Of a stretch of DNA of 64,000 nucleotides, positions 54,826 to 64,000 are shown piece by piece. This DNA is from Mixta theicola (GTDB lineage: Bacteria; Pseudomonadota; Gammaproteobacteria; Enterobacterales; Enterobacteriaceae): contig NZ_NWUO01000006.1 in the NCBI RefSeq assembly GCF_002895925.1, positions 214,311 through 278,310 on the forward strand, in the 5' to 3' direction. The translations under genes and the position numbers were made by a program. The notes below the pieces were generated by a model that had not been told where the DNA came from, searched no databases, and saw nothing but the letters and a program-made list of their open reading frames with translations. Position 1 is the stretch's first letter; each line of letters opens with the position of its first letter.

Positions 54826-55740
54826 TTAACCCCCTTGTTGCTCATATTTATTTAACAGGTGAGAGAAAATATCTTCCAGTCCGGTTTCAACCGAGGTGAG
54901 CTGATAGTGGTTGCTGTATGCACGTAGCGTCTGTTCTGTCACGTCCCCCTGGTTTCCAGTGACGTGCAAAACATTACCCAGCCGGGTGAGATATTGAATA
55001 CCCGGCTTACTACGCAGCGTATTCTCCAGCCGGTGAATGTTTTCGCCGCGTACTTGCCAGGTCTGTAAATTTTGCCGGGCAATAATAGAGGGAATATCGC
55101 CGGTTGCCAGCAGCGTGCCCCAGCACAAATAGGCCAGCTGATGGCAGCGCTCGGCCTCGTCCATATAATGAGTGCTGACTAAAATCGTGATTCCCTGCTC
55201 GGCCAGCTGATGCAGAATATGCCAGAACTCGCGCCGCGCATTAGGATCGACCCCGGCGGTAGGCTCATCCAGTAATAAAAGCCTGGGCTGATGCAGAAGC
55301 GCGGCTGCCAGCGCTAAGCGCTGTTTCCAGCCGCCAGAGAGGTTGCCTGCCAGCTGATATTGCCGTTGCGTTAGCCCCATCTGTTCCAGCACGGCGTCGA
55401 TGCGCTTTTCCGCAGCGGATAACATATGCAGGCGGGCAAGAAACGTGAGGTTGGCGCGAACGGTAAGCTTTTTCCATAAGGAGAAATGCTGGGTCATATA
55501 GCCAGTTTGTTTCTTTATCGCCGGATAGTTATCAATAAGATCGTGGCCCAGACAGTGCCCGGTGCCGGAGTCGGGCCTGAGTAATCCGCAAAGCATCCGA
55601 ATGCTGGTGGTTTTGCCGCTGCCGTTTGGCCCAAGAAAACCGCAGATTTTTCCCTGTTCAATGGTCAGCGACAGGTCTTTGACAATTTGACGGTTACCGA
55701 AATGTTTGTTGAGCTTTCTCACTTCGATGGCATTACTCAT
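54826..55740 (-). CDS. ABC exporter ATPase
   Basis: An ATPase of 304 residues with one nucleotide-binding domain: Walker A GPNGSGKTT, signature NLSGGWKQRLALAAAL, Walker B LLLLDEPTAGVDP and switch His in STHYMDEAERC. It resembles the CcmA/YhiH/YbhF exporter class. A C-terminal region of about 80 residues follows, with alternate strand pattern (TWQVRGENIHRLE). The end is three bases before the permease start, and its start overlaps the fusion-protein gene by four bases. Drug or toxic-compound efflux is inferred from family only. Confidence 0.9.
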   Translation of the reverse strand: MSNAIEVRKLNKHFGNRQIVKDLSLTIEQGKICGFLGPNGSGKTTSIRMLCGLLRPDSGTGHCLGHDLIDNYPAIKKQTGYMTQHFSLWKKLTVRANLTFLARLHMLSAAEKRIDAVLEQMGLTQRQYQLAGNLSGGWKQRLALAAALLHQPRLLLLDEPTAGVDPNARREFWHILHQLAEQGITILVSTHYMDEAERCHQLAYLCWGTLLATGDIPSIIARQNLQTWQVRGENIHRLENTLRSKPGIQYLTRLGNVLHVTGNQGDVTEQTLRAYSNHYQLTSVETGLEDIFSHLLNKYEQQGG

Positions 55741-56690
55741 AGCGTCACCGTCACTGCCATGCCGGGATGCAGCTGGGTGCTAACCGCCAGGGGATCCAGT
55801 GGAACGGCCTCAATAAGGAAAACCATCTGTTCCCGGCGCTGGCTGCTGTAAACCAGGGGAGGCGTATATTCGGCCTGCGGCGAGATATAGTTGATTTTCG
55901 CCAGCAGCGGCTGACCTGTCAGCGGCGTAATGCTGATGGTTTGCGCGTAGCGTAGCTGACTCATATGCAACGCAGAAACGAAAAAACGAATTTTGATATT
56001 TTCAGGCGGTAATAGCGACATTACGGCTTTACCGGCAGGCACCCATTCGCCGGGATAATAAAAAATATCAAAAACTTGCGCCGAAACGGGAGCGTAGCGA
56101 GAAGTTTGCTGGTTAGCCCAGGCCGCTTTTGCCAGGGTGGCCTGGGCTGCCTCGATGAGATGCTGTTGGGCAGCATATTGGGCCGTACGTGCCGGTAGCG
56201 ATTCCGCAGCAATACGCCGATCGATTTCATCAACGGCAGACGCTTTTTGTTGACGTTCACTTTTTACCTGCTCAAAGTCGAACTCGGACAGCATCTGCTG
56301 CTGATACTTTTTTTGCTCCCTGGCCATTTTGGACTCCGCCAGCGCCAGCGCTTCACTCGCTTGCCTGCGCTGCGCCTGCAAAATAGCCAGTTCCTCTTTA
56401 CGCTTACCAGAAGAGAGATCTTTTAAGATGAGCTGTTCGCGCGCCAGCTGCGCCAGCGCCAGGTTATATTCCTGCTGCTCTTTTTCATTATCGACAGCAA
56501 ATAATAACGCGTTCTTTTCGATCTGCTGTCCTTTATTTACTGCTAACGTTTTTAGCGTGCCGGAAGTGGCTGAAGAAATATAAATATAATCTGCTTCAAT
56601 ATAGCCATGTAACGTATTTTCTTCCAGGGGATTACAGCCGACCAGCAAGATTACCGCGACAGATAAAAGCCAACGATGATAATATTCCAT
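55737..56690 (-). CDS. HlyD-family periplasmic adaptor lipoprotein of ABC exporter
   Basis: A membrane-fusion protein (317 residues). The N-terminus has a signal with a lipobox LVGC (Cys about residue 19), so it may be lipidated instead of anchored by a helix. A biotinyl-lipoyl-like part (ISSATSGTLKTLAVNKGQQIEKNALLF) is split around a helical hairpin (about 70-190), then a beta-barrel part (IRFFVSALHMSQLRYAQTISI) follows. The layout and gene order (adaptor-ATPase-permease) resemble ybhGFSR and yhiI-rbbA-yhhJ. An outer-membrane partner such as TolC would be encoded elsewhere. Confidence 0.88.
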   Translation of the reverse strand: MEYYHRWLLSVAVILLVGCNPLEENTLHGYIEADYIYISSATSGTLKTLAVNKGQQIEKNALLFAVDNEKEQQEYNLALAQLAREQLILKDLSSGKRKEELAILQAQRRQASEALALAESKMAREQKKYQQQMLSEFDFEQVKSERQQKASAVDEIDRRIAAESLPARTAQYAAQQHLIEAAQATLAKAAWANQQTSRYAPVSAQVFDIFYYPGEWVPAGKAVMSLLPPENIKIRFFVSALHMSQLRYAQTISITPLTGQPLLAKINYISPQAEYTPPLVYSSQRREQMVFLIEAVPLDPLAVSTQLHPGMAVTVTL

Positions 56691-57055
56691 AGATAATTTT
56701 GCATTCCATTAATTCTGACTAATGATTCCGGCTGGCGTCGAAAAGCCTGGGTGATTTATTAAGTATTTTTTCTGAAGTGTTACCTTGAGAGACGGGCGGT
56801 CAGATGGCATAGCCTGAGTTTTTTGTGTTTAATCATTGTTTTATCAATATTTATCAACCGTTTCGATTTTATTATATTTGTCATCGCCGCAAGAGGGGAT
56901 GAATTTGCGGCATGTTGCTATTAATCAATGCTTAAAGAGCAGTGAAAGAATGTCCGGCGGAACGGGAAGCAAAGCGTCGTAAAATAATTATTGTGAACGG
57001 ATTGCGCTGCGACACGTTAAATAATGTGTCGCAGCGTTAATTATTGCGGGGGCGA
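56691..57055. other. AT-rich gap with stem-loop before the ABC exporter operon
   Basis: No gene is supported. The region should hold the promoter of the exporter operon on the minus strand. Near its right end, CGCTGCGACAC, a ten-base loop and GTGTCGCAGCG (57005-57036) form a perfect 11-base-pair stem, 20 bases past the slyX stop. The T-tract is on the plus side (TTAATTATT), so it is an imperfect candidate for the slyX terminator. Confidence 0.5.
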
Positions 57056-57274
57056 TTAATAATGCGGCGGCGGTGTTTCTTCCGATGGATGCGCTACCAT
57101 TGAGGGCGCCGCAGCTTTTAATTTATCTATCAGCAGGCGTATTTGCTCACGCATTTTAGCCATTTCCATTTCATGCTGTACGACGGTTTGGTTCAGATCT
57201 TCGATGGTCTGCTCCTGAAAGGCGAGTTTGCTTTCCAGCCGTTCCAGCTGTTGTTCAAAGGTGTGTTGCTGCAT
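57056..57274 (-). CDS. slyX: SlyX protein
   Basis: A small coiled-coil protein (72 residues) of unknown role. The heptad pattern is clear in [22 protein letters not shown], and the C-terminus EETPPPHY is the family hallmark. The start at 57274 matches E. coli length; a longer frame adds 24 basic residues without homology. It is divergent from fkpA. In E. coli slyD is next to slyX; here the ABC exporter operon lies between. Confidence 0.92.
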   Translation of the reverse strand: MQQHTFEQQLERLESKLAFQEQTIEDLNQTVVQHEMEMAKMREQIRLLIDKLKAAAPSMVAHPSEETPPPHY

Positions 57275-57416
57275 CGCTGTTCCCCTGTTCCCCTGTTGCC
57301 CGTGCCTGGCATGTCGGCTGGCTATCCGTTTAAGATAAAACCGCATGCCTTCACTTTACGTTGTCCGATTTTGCCCGCGATGGTTGAAAAAGCACAGACT
57401 TATCGTCATATCAATT

Positions 57417-57445
57417 GGAACTTCCCGACACAAAAAAGGGTCGGA
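57417..57445 (+). promoter_or_regulatory. Sigma-E promoter of fkpA
   Basis: GGAACTT (57417-57423), a 16-base spacer, and GTCGGA (57440-57445) closely fit the sigma-E consensus GGAACTT-N15/16-GTCTAA. fkpA is a known sigma-E regulon gene. A leader of about 110 bases is predicted. Confidence 0.8.
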
Positions 57446-57559
57446 TGTACACTTAAGTTTGCCGGGCGGGCATGATAAGTTGTTCCGCACAGTTATAGTA
57501 CAGGCCTGATGGCTTGCAACGATCGCCGAGGCGAGAGGCTTCGGTTTTGGAGATAATGG

Positions 57560-58378
57560 ATGAAATCACTGTTTAAAATTACGCTGTTAGCCGCCACGAT
57601 GGCCGCCACGCTCAATGCACCGCTGGCATTGGCAGCAGACTCCGCACCGGCTGAACAAGCTGCGCCTCAGGCTCCTAAAAACGCGGCTTTCAAAAATGAA
57701 GACCAGCAGTCTGCCTATGCACTGGGCGCATCGCTGGGCCGCTACATGGAAAATTCGCTGAAAGAACAGGAAAAGCTGGGCATTCAGCTGGATAAATCAC
57801 AGCTGATTGCTGGCGTTCAGGATGCCTTCGCCGGTAAGAGCAAATTATCCGACCAGGAAATTGAACAAACCCTGCAGTCTTTCGAAGGCCGCGTGAAGGG
57901 TGCCGCTCAGGCGAAGATGGAAAAAGATGCGAAAGAAAACGCGGAGAAAGGGGATGCCTACACCGCGAAATTCGCTAAACAGAAGGGCGTGAAGAAAACC
58001 GATAGCGGCTTACTCTACCTGGTAGAAAAAGAGGGCAGCGGCGACGCGCCGAAAGATAGCGATACCGTGGTGGTTAACTATAAAGGCACGCTGATTGACG
58101 GTACGGAGTTCGATAACTCCTATACCCGTGGCGAGCCGCTCTCTTTCCGTCTTGACGGCGTGATCCCAGGCTGGACTGAAGGTCTGAAGCATGTGAAGAA
58201 AGGCGGAAAAATCAAGCTGGTTATCCCACCGCAGCTGGCCTACGGTAAAAATGGCGTTCCGGGAATTCCGGCTAACTCCACGCTGGTGTTTGATGTCGAA
58301 TTACTGGACATCAAACCGGCGCCGAAAGCTGACGCTAAAGCGCAGGCTCCGGTCGCCGACGATAAAAAAGCACAGTAA
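57560..58378 (+). CDS. fkpA: Periplasmic FKBP-type peptidyl-prolyl isomerase/chaperone FkpA
   Basis: A periplasmic folding factor (272 residues). The signal peptide is KITLLAATMAATLNAPLALAA. An N-terminal helical dimerisation domain (about 40-140) is followed by the FKBP domain (about 150-255) with VVVNYKGTLIDGTEFDNSY, FRLDGVIPGWTEGLKHVKKGGK and IPPQLAYGKNGVPGIPANSTLVFDVELL. The C-terminal tail is Ala/Lys-rich. A sigma-E promoter precedes and a strong terminator follows. Confidence 0.97.
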   Translation: MKSLFKITLLAATMAATLNAPLALAADSAPAEQAAPQAPKNAAFKNEDQQSAYALGASLGRYMENSLKEQEKLGIQLDKSQLIAGVQDAFAGKSKLSDQEIEQTLQSFEGRVKGAAQAKMEKDAKENAEKGDAYTAKFAKQKGVKKTDSGLLYLVEKEGSGDAPKDSDTVVVNYKGTLIDGTEFDNSYTRGEPLSFRLDGVIPGWTEGLKHVKKGGKIKLVIPPQLAYGKNGVPGIPANSTLVFDVELLDIKPAPKADAKAQAPVADDKKAQ

Positions 58379-58386
58379 TCCTGCTA

Positions 58387-58412
58387 CCGCCGCGTTAACG
58401 CGGCGGTTTTAT
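58387..58412 (+). terminator. Intrinsic terminator after fkpA
   Basis: CCGCCGCG, loop TTAA, CGCGGCGG, then TTTTATTT. It starts nine bases after the fkpA stop. Confidence 0.9.
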
Positions 58413-58553
58413 TTCTATGACACGCTATCCCCGGCTGGACAAAAATCTGGCATAACCTGCAGACATTTGCCAGACTAGCGCTGCGCAAATTTGTATGATG
58501 AGTCTGCCCTGGCCGCGCTGAGACAGGCTCCAGCCAATTAGGGTAATGTCTTC

Positions 58554-59276
58554 ATGTCTAATCCATTCAATCCAGGCGATCTGACCGATGTCGATTTACT
58601 GGAACAACGTCCGTTCGAACAAACTGACTACGATATTCTGAAATCTTACGAAGCTGTCGTCGATGGCCTCGCGATGCTGATTGGCTCGCATTGCGAAATC
58701 GTGCTGCACTCGCTGGAGGATTTAAATTGTTCCGCGGTGCGTATCGCCAACGGTGAACATACCGGTCGTAAAGTTGGCTCGCCGATTACCGACCTGGCGC
58801 TGCGTATGCTGCATGATATGACCGGGGCCGACAGCAATGTCTCTCGTGCCTATTTCACCCGCGCTAAAAGCGGGGTGCTGATGAAGTCGGTGACGATTGC
58901 CATTCGTAATCGTCAACAACGCGTGATTGGCCTGCTGTGCATCAATATGAATCTGGACGTTCCTTTCTCACAAATCATGTCGACGTTTATGCCGCCGGAA
59001 ACGCCGGATGTCTCTTCACAGGTTAACTTCGCTTCGTCAGTAGAGGATCTGGTGACGCAGACGCTGGAGTTCACCATTGAAGAAGTCAGCGCCGATCGGA
59101 ACGTGGCTAACAACATGAAAAATCGCCAGATTGTGCTCAATCTGCACGAGAAAGGCATTTTTGATATTAAAGATGCGATTAACCAGGTCGCCGATCGCCT
59201 TAATATTTCCAAACATACGGTTTATCTCTATATCCGTCAGTTTAAAAGCGGCGATACGCAGGGGCAGGAACGCTAA
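58554..59276 (+). CDS. yheO: YheO, PAS/HTH transcriptional regulator
   Basis: A DNA-binding protein (240 residues) of the YheO family. The N-terminal PAS-like domain (about 25-140) includes [27 protein letters not shown]. The C-terminal HTH (about 190-235) has [29 protein letters not shown]. Ligand and targets are not known to me. Its stop overlaps the tusD start by one base, so it shares an operon with tusDCB, as in E. coli. Confidence 0.93.
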   Translation: MSNPFNPGDLTDVDLLEQRPFEQTDYDILKSYEAVVDGLAMLIGSHCEIVLHSLEDLNCSAVRIANGEHTGRKVGSPITDLALRMLHDMTGADSNVSRAYFTRAKSGVLMKSVTIAIRNRQQRVIGLLCINMNLDVPFSQIMSTFMPPETPDVSSQVNFASSVEDLVTQTLEFTIEEVSADRNVANNMKNRQIVLNLHEKGIFDIKDAINQVADRLNISKHTVYLYIRQFKSGDTQGQER

Positions 59277-59659
59277 TGCGTTACTCGCTTTTGGTGACGG
59301 GCCCGGCTTACGGTACACAGCAGGCGAGCAGCGCGCTGCTTTTCGCCCGCGCTCTGCTGGCGGCCGGCCATCAGCTGGACAGCATCTTTTTTTATCGAGA
59401 GGGCGTGCTCAACGGGAATCAGCTGACGGCCCCGGCTGGCGATGAATTTGATATCGTGCGCGCCTGGCAGGCGTTACAGCAGCAGGGAGTGATACTGAAC
59501 ATTTGCGTGGCGGCGGCGTTAAGGCGCGGCGTTACCGATGAGCAGGAGGCCGCCAGCCTGGGACTGGCTTCGGCGAACCTTCAGCCGGGATTTAAGCTGG
59601 CGGGACTTGGCGCTTTAGCTGAAGCGGTGCTTACCAGCGACAGAGTGGTGCAGTTCTGA
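59276..59659 (+). CDS. tusD: Sulfurtransferase subunit TusD
   Basis: Part of the TusBCD complex that relays sulfur from TusA to TusE and MnmA for 2-thiouridine in tRNA. It is 127 residues, and the persulfide Cys is in [14 protein letters not shown] (near residue 77). It belongs to the DsrE family. It overlaps yheO and tusC by one base each. Confidence 0.95.
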   Translation: MRYSLLVTGPAYGTQQASSALLFARALLAAGHQLDSIFFYREGVLNGNQLTAPAGDEFDIVRAWQALQQQGVILNICVAAALRRGVTDEQEAASLGLASANLQPGFKLAGLGALAEAVLTSDRVVQF

Positions 59660-60018
59660 TGAAATCGATAGCCTTTGTTTTTACCCGCGCGCCTCACGGC
59701 AGCAGCAGCGGGCGGGAAGGACTGGATGCAGCGCTGGCCACTGCCGCCCTATGCGAGCAGGTCTCACTATTTTTTATTGGCGACGGCGTGCTGCAGTTAA
59801 GCGACAAACAACAGCCGGAAAAAGTGCTGGCGCGTAACTATATCGCCACCTTTGGCGTACTGCCGCTGTATGACGTTGAGGAATGTTATATCTGCGCGGA
59901 TTCGCTTGCTGAGCGCGGGCTAACGCCAGACAGCCCGCGTGTGCTGTCAGCCGAGGTGCTGGACAGCGCTGCGCTGCGTGCGCGTCTGGCGCAAGTTGAC
60001 CATATCCTGACTTTTTAA
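59659..60018 (+). CDS. tusC: Sulfur relay protein TusC
   Basis: The second DsrE-like subunit of TusBCD (119 residues), starting [26 protein letters not shown]. It lies between tusD (one-base overlap) and tusB (nine-base gap). It has structural rather than proven catalytic function in the sulfur relay. Confidence 0.95.
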   Translation: MKSIAFVFTRAPHGSSSGREGLDAALATAALCEQVSLFFIGDGVLQLSDKQQPEKVLARNYIATFGVLPLYDVEECYICADSLAERGLTPDSPRVLSAEVLDSAALRARLAQVDHILTF

Positions 60019-60027
60019 GGAGCGCCG

Positions 60028-60814
<787 letters not shown>

Positions 60815-60895
60815 TGGTTCTCCGTTAAGTAAGGCCAAACGTTTTAAATTAAATGTCAAAATAAACTCGTAGAGTTTTGGACAATCCTGAATTAA

Positions 60896-61381
<486 letters not shown>

Positions 61382-61450
61382 TAACCACGTAGTTATTGTT
61401 AACCCAGCGGGCGCTCAATTAGCCAACCCGCTGGGGATGACTTATTTTGA

Positions 61451-63583
<2,133 letters not shown>

Positions 63584-63609
63584 GCTACGGTTTTAGAATA
63601 GTGAACAGA

Positions 63610-64000
<391 letters not shown>

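Overview
The window is chromosomal DNA from a gamma-proteobacterium of the order Enterobacterales. Gene order from the str operon (rpsL-rpsG-fusA-tuf, right edge) back to hslR-hslO (left part) follows the E. coli K-12 map between tufA and pckA, read in the opposite direction. The proteins are close to E. coli homologues but not E. coli itself. Several accessory insertions, the absence of nirC and a short DamX point to a relative such as Erwinia/Pantoea/Mixta; this genus-level placement is inference.

Backbone, left to right: hslO-hslR-yrfG-igaA (minus); nudE (plus); mrcA (minus); the DNA-uptake/pilus-like operon hofMNOPQ; the aroK-aroB-damX-dam-rpe-gph-trpS supercluster; cysG-nirD-nirB (minus); tsgA (minus); ppiA-yhfG-fic-pabA and argD (plus); yhfK and crp (minus); yhfA (plus); prkB, yheU-yheT (minus); yheS (minus); kefG-kefB-yheV and slyD (plus); slyX (minus); fkpA, yheO-tusDCB, rpsL-rpsG-fusA-tuf (plus, tuf cut by the right edge). 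The backbone covers redox-stress chaperones, cell-wall synthesis, shikimate, folate and arginine synthesis, nitrite reduction and siroheme, global cAMP control, glutathione-gated K+ efflux, tRNA thiolation and translation.

Four accessory blocks interrupt this backbone. (1) 535-3455: an orphan type VI secretion cargo module on the minus strand, made of an Eag-type chaperone with an extra C-terminal domain, a prePAAR/PAAR effector with a Tse6-like NAD(P)+ glycohydrolase tail, two tandem Tsi6-like immunity genes, and the 5' stub of a third immunity copy. (2) 21737-24571: a large type V autotransporter with a repeat-built Asn/Gly/Asp linker, between trpS and cysG. (3) 40472-47917: a block between yheT and yheS with a LysE-type exporter, a LacI-type regulator, tauABCD for taurine sulfur use, and a membrane EAL-domain protein. 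(4) 53692-56690: a three-gene ABC-2 exporter operon with a lipoprotein-type fusion protein, between slyD and slyX.

Readable regulatory signals include an FNR site and a NarL/NarP 7-2-7 site with E. coli-like geometry at nirB, a sigma-E promoter before fkpA, a CRP site before ppiA, the str promoter before rpsL, and intrinsic terminators after nudE/mrcA, damX, trpS/autotransporter, cysG, crp, slyD, fkpA and hslO. No tRNA, rRNA, insertion sequence or CRISPR array was recognised.

The most rewarding places for a second look are the effector/immunity module with its decaying immunity array, the Fic/YhfG pair with an intact catalytic motif, the multi-hairpin non-coding stretch after tsgA, and a TTG-started 54-codon ORF with a strong ribosome binding site next to hslO.
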